From Erythrobacteraceae bacterium CCH12-C2 (lineage in GTDB: Bacteria > Pseudomonadota > Alphaproteobacteria > Sphingomonadales > Sphingomonadaceae), in NCBI GenBank assembly GCA_001556995.1, contig LSKF01000001.1, positions 31,545 through 95,544 on the forward strand: DNA of 64,000 nt, read 5' to 3'. The position numbers and the translations under genes were made by a program. Below, piece after piece: positions 24,726-33,170 of the stretch (position 1 is its first letter; the number at the start of each line of letters is the position of its first letter). Under the pieces are notes generated by a model that was not told the origin of the DNA, made no database searches, and saw nothing but the letters and a program-made list of their open reading frames with translations.

Positions 24726-26104
24726 GCTGCCACACTCCCGCGGACATAAGCGTCGATTGTGCCGGCGCAGGTCAGTTTGCCTTCGCCTTCTTCCAGGTCG
24801 GTGTAGCGGGCGATGGACTTGATGATCGGAGTCTTCACCCCATCCAGGTCAGAGCCGAATTCCACCGTCACCTTGTCGCCCGAAATGATCCCGCCCCAGC
24901 GATATTCGGCGTTGAGATCGAAGAAGGCCATGCGTCCTTCCACCGTGCCCTTGCCGTCCTTCGGGTTAAGTAGCCGCTCTCCCGATTTGTCGAGCACCAG
25001 CGGCACCAGCCACGGGGGCGAGGCATAGACGCCGTGCGGCTGGATCAAGGCGTTGAAGCCGGAAATCTCGACCATGCCATAGCTGTTCGAAAGGCGGCTT
25101 TCGTCCACGCCGAAGAACGCCGTGATCTGTTCGCGATAGTCGGCGGGGATCTTCGCGCCCTTGGTGCCGCCGCCAAGCGACAGGATGGTGTCCGGATGGA
25201 AATCGCCATCCTTGATGCCGCGTTCGCGCAGCCTCTCCACGATCATCCAAGCCTGCGCCCACATGCAGGCGATGTAAATCGGCTCGTGCCGGTGGGCGAC
25301 GATTTCCTCGATCCAGTTATCGAAGCGCAGCGCATTGGCCTTGCTCTTCTCGGCCAGCTCCTTCTCGTGCGCTTCAACCTCGGACGGGCCGATCTTGCCC
25401 GCGCCAAGCAGGCGACGCAGCTGGTGCGGGCGCATGGTGTCCATGGCCAGCATCGGGGCTTCGATCAGCCGGTGCAGCCCGCCATCGGGCTTGGCCCAGC
25501 TTTCGTAGAGGTAATTGCAGGCATGGGTCAGCTTGTGAACGCCCTTGGGCGCCATCACGCTGAACACGTGGCGATCGCGCGCGGGCTTGTGATTGGGCGT
25601 GGCGATGTTGAAGCCGTGCAGATAGGCGTTCTTGGCACGCTCGCGTTCCTCGGCCCCTTCGTTTAGGAAGGAATTCTTGCCCGAGGTTCCGCTCGACGAG
25701 AATACAAAATGCCCTGCTGCCTTGGCCCGGTCGATCCAGTCATCGACATCCATGCAGCCTTCCACGTCGATGTTGGCGGTGCTGACTGAACTCATGGTTT
25801 GCAGCCACATGTTCATGTGCTTCCACTGCCCATTGTCGATGAAGGCTTCGGGATAGCTCTTGTAGTTGGTGTGCGCGAACAGCAGGGGCACCAGATCGTC
25901 TAGAGTGTCGATCTCGGTGATGCCCACTTCCTTGGCGCGTCGCGCCAGCACGGGCACACGTTTGACCATGTCGGCAAACCGCTCTCGCACCGCTTCAAGC
26001 TGAAGCTCGGCGAGATTGTCGGGTGCATTACGGAACGGATCGGGCGTGTCCATGTAGGACAGCAATTCATCCGTTGCGCTGCGTTGTTCGACTGCGGTTG
26101 CCAT
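24722..26104 (-). CDS. LuxE-like acyl-protein synthetase
   Basis: A 460-residue LuxE-family protein, which activates a free carboxylic acid with ATP and hands the acyl group to its LuxC partner. The adenylate-loop motif SSSGTSG is at residues 136-142, and LSLGGGTKGAKIP and SNSYGMVEI are typical adenylation segments. Cys446, 15 residues from the C-terminus, is in the region where LuxE proteins carry their acylated cysteine. The protein is longer than marine LuxE. The frame is open farther upstream but ATG 26104 follows GGGAGA. It lies between the LLM gene (29 bp) and luxC (overlap). Confidence 0.86.
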   Translation of the reverse strand: MATAVEQRSATDELLSYMDTPDPFRNAPDNLAELQLEAVRERFADMVKRVPVLARRAKEVGITEIDTLDDLVPLLFAHTNYKSYPEAFIDNGQWKHMNMWLQTMSSVSTANIDVEGCMDVDDWIDRAKAAGHFVFSSSGTSGKNSFLNEGAEERERAKNAYLHGFNIATPNHKPARDRHVFSVMAPKGVHKLTHACNYLYESWAKPDGGLHRLIEAPMLAMDTMRPHQLRRLLGAGKIGPSEVEAHEKELAEKSKANALRFDNWIEEIVAHRHEPIYIACMWAQAWMIVERLRERGIKDGDFHPDTILSLGGGTKGAKIPADYREQITAFFGVDESRLSNSYGMVEISGFNALIQPHGVYASPPWLVPLVLDKSGERLLNPKDGKGTVEGRMAFFDLNAEYRWGGIISGDKVTVEFGSDLDGVKTPIIKSIARYTDLEEGEGKLTCAGTIDAYVRGSVAA

Positions 26105-26133
26105 TCCTCGTTCTCCCAAACGTGTTCTTGGTC

Positions 26134-27192
26134 TCAGCCCTCTCGGCGTTTTGCCTCCGCGACCATGGCGAACAGGCCTTCGTTGTATTTCGTCAGCTGT
26201 TCCATCGAGAGGTTGCGATAGGGGGTCATCGGGCACAGTGAATCCACCACGCCCCAGAAGGGTTCGAGCTGCTCAAGCACCTCGTCCACCGGGCCGCATT
26301 TGACGAAGGCCTGCACCATTTCATCGCTCACCCTGTCGATCACGCCGGACACATCGCCATGCTCGCCCGCGGCAAGCTGGCAATCGCGCGCCAGATCGCC
26401 GAAGCCGATGGAATCGAAGAAATCCTCGTATTCCTTGTAACCGGCGTATCCGGCCACGGTGGCGCGGCTGTCTTCGATGGCCTGCTGCTTGTCGTCGTTG
26501 ATGGCGACCCAGGGCCAGGCGTTGATCTCGATGTCCTCGCGCTTACGGCCAAAGCGGGCGAGTTCGGAGTGAATGAATTCGTTCTTCTGCACCGTGTAAT
26601 CGACTGTCCACAGCGCGTGCACCATCAGCCCGTCAGCAATCTCCAGCGTCATGCTGGTCAGCTTGTCCTTAAGCGCGGCGATCCAGATTGGGATGTTCTC
26701 GCGCACGGGCGGCGCGGTCATCATCTTCTCTGTCCATTCCAGGTCGTAGTATTCGCCGTGCAGCGGCTCCATTTCCTTGTGACCGTTGGCGTTCACATAA
26801 CGGACGATCTTCACCACTTCGCGCAGGTGAGTCAGCAGCTTGCGGTGCGGTTCGCCATAGATGCCTTCCAGCGCGCTGTGCAGCGAAGTGCCGAGGCCGA
26901 GAATGAACCGCCCTTCGCTGATCGTGTCACACTCGATAGCGCAATAGGCGGTTTCAACCGGGCTGCGGGTGCCCGCCACGGCAATGCCGGTCGAGACCTT
27001 GAGGGTATCCGTCATCGCGGCGACGGCGGCCATTGGCACGAATGGCGCACCATAGATCTGCAGCGAGAACACGCCCTCGAAGCCAACCTGCTCCATCTGC
27101 TTTGCAATGCCGCCCATTGCCGGTGCGGGCAGGATTGGCATCACGCCCCACCACTTGCGCTCACCGCCAGTTGCGTTCGTCAGTTTTTTCAT
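26134..27192 (-). CDS. LLM class (F420-dependent-type) oxidoreductase 3
   Basis: A 352-residue luciferase-superfamily protein. VSTGIAVAGTRSPVETAY and SEGRFILGLGTS are hallmarks of F420-dependent LLM enzymes; it is clearly paralogous to the LLM at 30030-31049, which has the same motifs. The ATG at 27192 overlaps the stop of the upstream Rieske-like gene. It lies directly before the luxE/luxC-like pair, so acid reduction and flavin/deazaflavin oxidoreduction are expressed together. Whether it consumes or produces the aldehyde cannot be told. Confidence 0.9.
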   Translation of the reverse strand: MKKLTNATGGERKWWGVMPILPAPAMGGIAKQMEQVGFEGVFSLQIYGAPFVPMAAVAAMTDTLKVSTGIAVAGTRSPVETAYCAIECDTISEGRFILGLGTSLHSALEGIYGEPHRKLLTHLREVVKIVRYVNANGHKEMEPLHGEYYDLEWTEKMMTAPPVRENIPIWIAALKDKLTSMTLEIADGLMVHALWTVDYTVQKNEFIHSELARFGRKREDIEINAWPWVAINDDKQQAIEDSRATVAGYAGYKEYEDFFDSIGFGDLARDCQLAAGEHGDVSGVIDRVSDEMVQAFVKCGPVDEVLEQLEPFWGVVDSLCPMTPYRNLSMEQLTKYNEGLFAMVAEAKRREG

Positions 27193-28256
27193 GCTTTTTC
27201 GTATCCTATGATGTCGCTGCAATCTGTGCTGACATCATCACGATAGGCGAAGTCGCCGCGCGCCTGTCTTTCGGCAAGTTCCGTCATCAGTACGCGGTAT
27301 TTCTGGCCTGCTTCATCCAGCGGGGAGTGCAAGTCCTTGCGCTTTTCCTGCCGCATGTAGCGCGGGCTTTGTGGCGAGGTCATCGAACTGTCCTGGCGCG
27401 AAACCTTGTAGCTGGCCTTGGGCATTATATAACGGAAAAGATTGCTCTTCTTAACGTTGGACGTGTTCATCGCGTAGTCCAGCCGGGTGCGGTCGCGGGT
27501 CTCCGGCACACAGGGGTGGAACAGCTGCACGTTGTCCCCCGGGCTGAACCGGCCATAGGCAATCGCGGCATGGCTGCGCAGGTAGATGCGTATTACCTGG
27601 CGCACTTGCTGCACATCGGCGCGAACGCCGCCGAACATCTTCATGATCGGTGCCACCGACTTGTTCACGCAGGTGCGAACCATGGTGATGGTTTCGCTGT
27701 CGTGGAACACTTCCACCGTTTCGGAATCCATCTTCTCGTCACCCACAACGTCGGCATGGATAAAATCGGCGTGGGTCAGGTCGATCAGGTTTTCCAGGCT
27801 CAGCGGGGCGCAGCAGTCAAAGCGTACAGTACCCAGCATGTGCAGCGGCAGGCCGCCGTCTTCCGGCAGATAGGGAATGCTTGGAACATGCTCGGGCGCG
27901 GCATTTTCCGGCTTGCCGAGCCAGCCCCAGACATAGCCGTATTTTTCCAGCACTGGATAGTGGCCGCTTTCGTCAGTGTACTCGCTCTTGGCGCCAGCCA
28001 GCATATCCTTGGGGTGGGTCTCCGCAGCGATCACCTGGCCATCGGGCCCGCGCCACAGGTAGAACGGCTGGGAATAGACAGCGCGGCGCACCGGTTTCTT
28101 GTTCACTGCAAAGCTGTGGGCCAGCGGAAACCATGCATCGGTCAGCATGATTTCGTGCGGCATCCAGGCATTGACCTTGGCCGAGAACTGGCGCGGGTCC
28201 GACGTGATCGGATCATCGTTCGCGGAAGATGCCGGATTATCGGAAATTTCGAGCAT
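27189..28256 (-). CDS. Rieske-oxygenase-like protein with catalytic iron site but no Rieske cluster
   Basis: A 355-residue protein homologous along its length to VanA-type Rieske monooxygenases. The mononuclear iron motif is present in NLIDLTHADFIH: Asp159, His162, His167. In the N-terminal part, FYLWRGPDGQVIAAE (residues 65-79) is in register with the Rieske domain, but the segment that should hold Cys-x-His and Cys-x2-His is missing; the chain passes from HPKDMLAGAK straight to YPVLEKYGYVWGW. It therefore cannot bind its own [2Fe-2S] cluster. It must receive electrons from another protein, plausibly the product of the adjacent upstream gene. Confidence 0.85.
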   Translation of the reverse strand: MLEISDNPASSANDDPITSDPRQFSAKVNAWMPHEIMLTDAWFPLAHSFAVNKKPVRRAVYSQPFYLWRGPDGQVIAAETHPKDMLAGAKSEYTDESGHYPVLEKYGYVWGWLGKPENAAPEHVPSIPYLPEDGGLPLHMLGTVRFDCCAPLSLENLIDLTHADFIHADVVGDEKMDSETVEVFHDSETITMVRTCVNKSVAPIMKMFGGVRADVQQVRQVIRIYLRSHAAIAYGRFSPGDNVQLFHPCVPETRDRTRLDYAMNTSNVKKSNLFRYIMPKASYKVSRQDSSMTSPQSPRYMRQEKRKDLHSPLDEAGQKYRVLMTELAERQARGDFAYRDDVSTDCSDIIGYEKA

Positions 28257-28287
28257 GGCAGGTTCCTTGTCCTGGTGCGATTTGCTT

Positions 28288-29211
28288 TCAGGCTGCTTCG
28301 TCTTGCTGGCCGGTTCGGGCGGCGATTTTTTCCCGCAGGCCGTCTGCGTGGATCGATGCCGAGGGTTTGAGCACCCGCAGCGCAGCTCCATCGATATGGT
28401 CGTGCACGCGCAGCGGTGCGCCGAGGCCCATGGCCTTGGCTGCAAGGCCGGGGCGCTCGGGCGAAAGTTTGGCGCGCCAGCGGACCTGCGTGACCTGGCG
28501 TGCGCCCGGTACCGGCGCGAGCGTGGCCTGCAAGAGCAGGTTGAACTCGTCATCACGCAAGGTGAGGTCGCTTTCGCCGGTTACGGGATCGGTGGCGATC
28601 CGCAGGCTGATAGGAAAATCGGAGGTGAACGGGGCGGGCCAGTGCGGCGATGCCCATTGACAAGACCGCTCCATCACCAGATGCCCATCCTGCACGCAAA
28701 GCTCTGCCAGCAGGTAGGGCGAGAAGCGCACCCCCTTGATTGAAATCAGCAGCGAGGGATCGTCGAACAGAGCCGCGATATACTGGCCATGCTCAAGCGC
28801 CACGGTGGCTGTGCCGTACAGCGGCAGGGCATAGCAATCATCGGCAGGCGGCGGTGCCTTTGCATCAAGGCAGATGCGCACGAAGCCCGCGCTTTCATGC
28901 ACGCCAAAGGGTTTGGCCTTGTAGACCGGGGGATATTTCCGCTCGCTCTTCAGATTCGGAATGTCGACCAGCTGGCCGCTCTCGCCGTCGAACGTCCAGC
29001 CGTGGTAGCCGCATTGGATTGCGCCGCTTCCCAGAATGCAGCCTAGCGAAAGCGGCGCGCGGCGATGCGGGCAACGATCTTCCAGCGCCCGTACAATGCC
29101 ATCGGTGTCGCGCCAGAGTACGATCGGCTGATCGCCAATATCGACGTTGAAGGGTTTCTCTGCGCTGATTTCTTCAGAGCGGGCCACGGCCCACCAAATT
29201 TCATCGCTCAT
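28288..29211 (-). CDS. Rieske-domain protein with degenerate oxygenase half
   Basis: A 307-residue protein whose N-terminus is a good Rieske domain: Cys47 and His49 in RCPHRRAPLS, Cys67 and His70 in CGYHGW. The following region is of oxygenase length and style, but I find no Asp-x2-His-x4-His mononuclear iron motif; the segment LEHGQYIAALFDDPSLL is where it should be. It is thus the mirror image of the next gene, 31 bp downstream, which keeps the iron motif and lacks the cluster. The two may form one split oxygenase. ATG 29211 is preferred; an in-frame ATG at 29238 lies inside the operator region. Confidence 0.85.
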   Translation of the reverse strand: MSDEIWWAVARSEEISAEKPFNVDIGDQPIVLWRDTDGIVRALEDRCPHRRAPLSLGCILGSGAIQCGYHGWTFDGESGQLVDIPNLKSERKYPPVYKAKPFGVHESAGFVRICLDAKAPPPADDCYALPLYGTATVALEHGQYIAALFDDPSLLISIKGVRFSPYLLAELCVQDGHLVMERSCQWASPHWPAPFTSDFPISLRIATDPVTGESDLTLRDDEFNLLLQATLAPVPGARQVTQVRWRAKLSPERPGLAAKAMGLGAPLRVHDHIDGAALRVLKPSASIHADGLREKIAARTGQQDEAA

Positions 29212-29242
29212 AACCGACTCGCATCTCCCAAGGCGCATCTTG

Positions 29243-29259
29243 TGACAATTAAATTGACG
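29243..29259. promoter_or_regulatory. TetR-type operator, distal copy
   Basis: TGACAATT-a-AATTGACG, an imperfect 8+8 dyad. With the next copy its centre-to-centre distance is 19 bp, close to two helical turns. It lies between the divergent Rieske operon and the TetR gene. Confidence 0.65.
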
Positions 29260-29261
29260 AA

Positions 29262-29278
29262 TGACAATTTAATTGTCA
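29262..29278. promoter_or_regulatory. TetR-type operator, proximal copy
   Basis: TGACAATT-t-AATTGTCA, a perfect 17-bp palindrome 10 bp before the TetR start. Repeating the same half-site as the copy at 29243-29259 argues for cooperative binding of two dimers and autoregulation. Confidence 0.7.
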
Positions 29279-29288
29279 ATGTCTGTCC

Positions 29289-29996
29289 ATGGCAACGATG
29301 GCTCGAAATTCTGCGGGTGCTGCGAAGAAAGGCGCAAATCCGCCTGCCCGGCGAGAACGCGGCAGGGGCCGCCCACGTGCGGATGCAGAGGAATCGGTGG
29401 ATGAGGCCGCGCTGTTGCGCACCGCCTTCATTACCTTTGCTACTCACGGGTATGAAGCTGCGACAATGCGCGCGATGGCGCGTGACCTTGGCGTAAGCCA
29501 CAATCTGCTGAATGTTCGCTTCGGCAGGAAGTCGCAGCTTTGGAAGGCTGCAGTCGACTGGCGCCTGGAAGAGGCCGCGCGGGACGTGGAGATTGCCTTT
29601 GATCCAACCCGCTCCCCCGAAGAGCAGCTGCGCGACCTTGTGTTTCGCTTTTGTCGCTGGGCCATCATCAATTCGGACATCGTGGCGATCAGCCAGCAAG
29701 AGGGAAGGGAGCCCAGCTGGCGTCTCGACTACCTGACCGACCGATTCACCCTGCCGTTCCAGCGCCGCCTGCAAAAGCTGCTGGAACAGGTTGCCTCCGG
29801 CACAAGTCTGCACCCGCTGGGCTCGTCTGCGCTGCTGGCGCTGCTGGTTCACGGCGTGGGCTCGTTCTTTGCGCTTGGCCCAATGCACGAACGCCTGCTG
29901 CCTGATGCGCCGCAGGAAGGCGCTAGCAGGCAGACTGACGAAGATCGCGCGGATACCATGGCTGAATTCCTACTGGCTGGGCTGTTCTCTGCCTGA
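29289..29996 (+). CDS. TetR family transcriptional regulator 1
   Basis: A 235-residue TetR-type repressor. A basic N-terminal extension is followed by the helix-turn-helix region LRTAFITFATHGYEAATMRAMARDLGV (split here as LLRTAFITFA and DLGVSHNLLNVRFG); the C-terminal helices form the ligand pocket. It faces the Rieske-LLM-LuxE-LuxC operon across two palindromes and most likely represses it until an inducer binds. ATG 29289 is used; 29298 is an alternative. No clear SD is visible because the operators occupy the leader. Confidence 0.9.
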   Translation: MATMARNSAGAAKKGANPPARRERGRGRPRADAEESVDEAALLRTAFITFATHGYEAATMRAMARDLGVSHNLLNVRFGRKSQLWKAAVDWRLEEAARDVEIAFDPTRSPEEQLRDLVFRFCRWAIINSDIVAISQQEGREPSWRLDYLTDRFTLPFQRRLQKLLEQVASGTSLHPLGSSALLALLVHGVGSFFALGPMHERLLPDAPQEGASRQTDEDRADTMAEFLLAGLFSA

Positions 29997-30005
29997 TCAG
30001 GCGCG

Positions 30006-30020
30006 GGGCGACGGTCGCCC
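30006..30020. terminator. Hairpin between convergent genes
   Basis: GGGCGA-cgg-TCGCCC, between the TetR stop and the convergent LLM stop. GC-rich stem without a T-run; probable bidirectional terminator. Confidence 0.4.
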
Positions 30021-30029
30021 GGTAGCCAA

Positions 30030-31049
30030 TTAGAAGAACAAATCTGCGATCCGCTGGCGGTATATGGCCTCAGTGTCCTCCGCCATGCCGAATTGCGGCA
30101 CGACGGGCGTGATGGAATCGGCAAAGGCGGCTCGTTCTATTACTTGCGTCTTCACGTCTTCAGCCGAGCCAAGCACGGTGATCGCGCTCACCATTTCATC
30201 GGGGCAGGCCTGCGCCATTGCGGCGAAATCCTGCTTTGCGAAAGCTTCCTGGATGGCCTTGGCTTCCTTGCCGAAGCCTATCCCCTCGAAATATCGCAGG
30301 TACTGGGGAGACTGGGTATAAAACGCCACATTGGCACGCGCATCAGCAATGGCCGCGTCGCGGTCGTCATTGATAACCGTAAAAATCATGAGGTTCAGAT
30401 CGAACCCGGATCTTTCGCGGTTAGCCTTTTTCAACCCTGCGCCGAGGTGAGGGCCAACCTTTTCCTGGATCCATTGAGTGGTCCACAAGGGGTGACCCAG
30501 CAGCCCGTCTGCGATTTCGCCGGCCTGCTCGCACGCCTTTTCGAAGATCGCCGGAAGGTAGATGGGAACACTCGATCGACGCGCCGGACCGGTCAGCCGA
30601 AAGTGTGAGAGATCAAGCGTTGCATATTCGCCTTCCAGCGTCTGCAGTTCGCCGGTGTGCCCCTTGGCGATCACGGCGCGCACCTGTTCCACCACTTCGC
30701 GCATATGCGCCAGCGGCTTGCCATAGGGCATGCCAAAGCTGCCTTCGATCTGGCTCTGCGCGCTGGAGCCAAGGCCCAGCACCGCGCGGCCATCGCTAAT
30801 GTGATCCAGATCGATCACGCTGCAGGCTGTTTCCAGCGGGCTACGGGTAAAGGCGAGAGTGATCCCGCTTCCCAACTTGATCCGACTGGTGACAGCCGCA
30901 GCGGCCGCAAGCGTGACTTGGGGAAGGCCGAATATCTGCGGCACCCAGACGCCTTCGATCCCGGCGGCTTCCCATTCCTGCACTAACGGCACAAGTTGCC
31001 GGGCTGGCAGGATTGGCAGCTGGGCCCAGACCTTCTTCCCGGCAAACAT
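30030..31049 (-). CDS. LLM class (F420-dependent-type) oxidoreductase 4
   Basis: A 339-residue luciferase-superfamily enzyme. FTRSPLETACSVIDLDHISD and GRAVLGLGSSAQSQIEG match the LLM at 26134-27192 closely, so the two are paralogues. It overlaps the epoxide-hydrolase-like gene upstream by one base and ends the minus-strand operon that starts with a sulfotransferase and a ferredoxin. Deazaflavin use is inferred from family and from the F420 genes nearby. Confidence 0.9.
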   Translation of the reverse strand: MFAGKKVWAQLPILPARQLVPLVQEWEAAGIEGVWVPQIFGLPQVTLAAAAAVTSRIKLGSGITLAFTRSPLETACSVIDLDHISDGRAVLGLGSSAQSQIEGSFGMPYGKPLAHMREVVEQVRAVIAKGHTGELQTLEGEYATLDLSHFRLTGPARRSSVPIYLPAIFEKACEQAGEIADGLLGHPLWTTQWIQEKVGPHLGAGLKKANRERSGFDLNLMIFTVINDDRDAAIADARANVAFYTQSPQYLRYFEGIGFGKEAKAIQEAFAKQDFAAMAQACPDEMVSAITVLGSAEDVKTQVIERAAFADSITPVVPQFGMAEDTEAIYRQRIADLFF

Positions 31050-31429
31050 CAGCCAAAGCCTTTTGCGGTATCGAAATAGTCACGCCACGATACGATCTTG
31101 TCGCCGCCCATCTCGAACACGCCCATCAGCTTGAGAGAAATGATGAGCTTGCCATCTTCGTCGTGGAAATTGTCGGTCCGCTCGGTCAGCACGACGTTGC
31201 CGTTCGAAGCGACGTGGTGAACGATCACCTCGCCGCTTTCGATCGGGTACATATGCGCGAAACCGTCCATGAAAGCCTTGGCCTCAGCAAAGCCGGTGGT
31301 CTTGGAAATGCCGACATTTTCCCAAACCGTCTGGTCGGTAAAACGCTTCTCCATCGATGCCATCATGTTCGCCAGGGTGGGCTTCCACTCCTCGAAGAAG
31401 GCGAGGACTTCGGCTTGCGCGTCTGCCAT
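31049..31429 (-). CDS. Limonene-1,2-epoxide-hydrolase-like NTF2 protein
   Basis: A 126-residue NTF2-fold protein. The epoxide hydrolase catalytic set can be read: Arg and Asp in TERTDNF and a second Asp in WRDYFD, 31 residues after the first Asp as in limonene epoxide hydrolase. It would add water to an epoxide, possibly one made by a P450 or a Rieske enzyme of the island. It lies 2 bp after the ferredoxin gene and overlaps the LLM start. Confidence 0.8.
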   Translation of the reverse strand: MADAQAEVLAFFEEWKPTLANMMASMEKRFTDQTVWENVGISKTTGFAEAKAFMDGFAHMYPIESGEVIVHHVASNGNVVLTERTDNFHDEDGKLIISLKLMGVFEMGGDKIVSWRDYFDTAKGFG

Positions 31430-31431
31430 GC

Positions 31432-31749
31432 TCAGTCCTCCTGGGCAATCGTGACGGTCACTCCGTCAAGCGCATCGGTCATTTTGATCTGGCAGGAAAG
31501 GCGGGAGGTCTCGTTGCGATGGTCCGAACTGTCCAGTAGGTCGCTTTCATCCTCGGTCATTTCGGGCAGCTTGTCAGCAAATGACGGGTCCACATGCACA
31601 TGGCAGGTGGCGCATGAGCAGCACCCGCCGCACAGGGCCAGCAGTTCGTCGAAACCGTTGTCGCGAATGATCTCCATCAGCGTCAGACCGGCTTCGGCCT
31701 CCACTTCCTTGCTGTTGCCAGAACGGTCGATCACATTGATTTTAGCCAT
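31432..31749 (-). CDS. [2Fe-2S] ferredoxin, adrenodoxin/putidaredoxin type
   Basis: A 105-residue electron carrier. The cluster ligands are in [15 protein letters not shown] and the late LSCQI, the spacing of vertebrate-type ferredoxins that serve bacterial P450s. It is in the operon of a sulfotransferase, an epoxide-hydrolase-like protein and an LLM enzyme. As the only ferredoxin in the window it may serve the P450s at 48756 and 57837 or the Rieske enzymes. No ferredoxin reductase gene is visible. Confidence 0.93.
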   Translation of the reverse strand: MAKINVIDRSGNSKEVEAEAGLTLMEIIRDNGFDELLALCGGCCSCATCHVHVDPSFADKLPEMTEDESDLLDSSDHRNETSRLSCQIKMTDALDGVTVTIAQED

Positions 31750-31766
31750 GTCTTGCTCCGAAGAAA

Positions 31767-33035
31767 TTATCTGACTTCAACTTCGACCGGGAAACGATCG
31801 AAGTAAAACTGGAAATGCTGGCGGATGTCCTCGGCGGTAATGCCGAAGTCGCCCTCCAGGTTGAAACGCACCTTGCCTTTCACTGCCGGATCATGATCTT
31901 TGTGGTACTGGTGCAGGGTCTTGAGAGTGGCCTCGTCCAGCGGGATCTCCGCCATGTCGTAGATCCGTTGCAGGATCGGGTCAGGGTCCTTGATCCACTG
32001 GTGGAAATAAACGTCGATCGTCTGGTCTTCGGGCAGGCAGTCGCGATCCTTCACGCAGCGTGAAAGCAAGGTCTTGTAGCGATCGATCCAGTAGCCCTTC
32101 GGCTCTTCAGGATCGCTCTTCGTGCGCAGCACGCGCGAGGCATAGAGCCACATCGACAAGGTCGAACGGATCGAGCCAACCGGGTCGCGGTGCGTGATCA
32201 CGAATGTCGCATCGGGAAAGGTCTTGTTGAGAACCGGCAGTTGTTCCATGTGCTGCGGGCACTTGATCACCCAGCGGTTCGGTCCTTTGAGGAAGGTCAG
32301 GACCTGCAGGCCCTTCTTCAGGTAGGCATAGGTGCCGCTCTGGTCGTGCGAGAGGTAGTAATCGCGCCACCTTGGCACCAAGGCCAGCCATTCGAGCAGG
32401 TAGGATGAAAAATCGAGCGCCTGCAGCTCGATATCCTCGCTGATATGGTCGGGCGAGAATTCGTGCATGTAATTCATCATCGGCAGCACCGCTTCCTGCT
32501 GCTGCCACCCTGCCTCCGCCTTGGTCCAGCGCGGGTTGGGATCGTCCGGCGAAGGCTCGTCCTCTGCCGTGGGGACCGGGGCGATGGCTTCCCACCAAGG
32601 CAGCGAGCGCAGCCGCTTGTCGGCCGAAAGCAGGCCCAGCAAATGGGTTGTCCCCGAACGCGGCGGACCAGCCACGATGATCGGACGATCGATTTCGATG
32701 TCGAGTATTTCCGGGTGGCGCTTGCAGATGTCTTCCACGCGCAGGCGGTCGGCGGCATAGCGCACGAACATGGTCCACAGCCCTGCGCGGCCAACGGGTG
32801 AGAGGAATTCATCCTCGTCAACACATTCGCACCACAGGTCCAGCCGCTCGACAAAATCCAGCGCGCCGAAATCATCGAGGCTGGTCTGGGCCTTGGCTGC
32901 ACCCATGATGGCGGCAGAGGAGAAATCGAGACTGGCTTGCGAAGCGGCGGCAAGGGCGGCCTTTTGCGCTTCGTCCAGCACGGGCGCGCGCATGTCCTTG
33001 ATCTCGAACACCTGGCCCTTGGCGGCTTGCGTCAT
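31767..33035 (-). CDS. Sulfotransferase family protein 1
   Basis: A 422-residue PAPS-dependent sulfotransferase of the bacterial Sulfotransfer_3 type. The 5'-phosphosulfate loop GPPRSGTT is at residues 123-130 and the 3'-phosphate motif reads [16 protein letters not shown]. It would transfer sulfate to a hydroxyl, or use the same fold for another anionic transfer. It leads the minus-strand operon and faces an SDR gene across a copy of the 16-bp palindrome. A sulfotransferase leading a catabolic operon is unexpected. Confidence 0.9.
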   Translation of the reverse strand: MTQAAKGQVFEIKDMRAPVLDEAQKAALAAASQASLDFSSAAIMGAAKAQTSLDDFGALDFVERLDLWCECVDEDEFLSPVGRAGLWTMFVRYAADRLRVEDICKRHPEILDIEIDRPIIVAGPPRSGTTHLLGLLSADKRLRSLPWWEAIAPVPTAEDEPSPDDPNPRWTKAEAGWQQQEAVLPMMNYMHEFSPDHISEDIELQALDFSSYLLEWLALVPRWRDYYLSHDQSGTYAYLKKGLQVLTFLKGPNRWVIKCPQHMEQLPVLNKTFPDATFVITHRDPVGSIRSTLSMWLYASRVLRTKSDPEEPKGYWIDRYKTLLSRCVKDRDCLPEDQTIDVYFHQWIKDPDPILQRIYDMAEIPLDEATLKTLHQYHKDHDPAVKGKVRFNLEGDFGITAEDIRQHFQFYFDRFPVEVEVR

Positions 33036-33102
33036 TCGCTTCTACTCCCTCGCCACATCCTGTCTCCGATATCTCGTAGATGCGGAGGCGGGTAATCTTT
33101 GC

Positions 33103-33118
33103 CCTACCGAAAGATATG
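33103..33118. promoter_or_regulatory. Copy 6 of the 16-bp palindrome (divergent promoter)
   Basis: CCTACC-gaaa-GATATG, one mismatch per half to the best copies, 67 bp from the sulfotransferase start and 52 bp from the SDR start. Weakest of the divergent copies by sequence, but in the expected place. Confidence 0.4.
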
Positions 33119-33170
33119 CTGCGCGACTGGCAAATGCCGTTAGGTCGAATGGGGAGAGGATATTGTCGCG

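Noticed and set aside
23310..29211. A bioluminescence (lux) operon
   Set aside because: Only LuxC- and LuxE-like proteins are present. There is no luxAB, luxD or luxG, and the LLM protein is of the F420-type branch.
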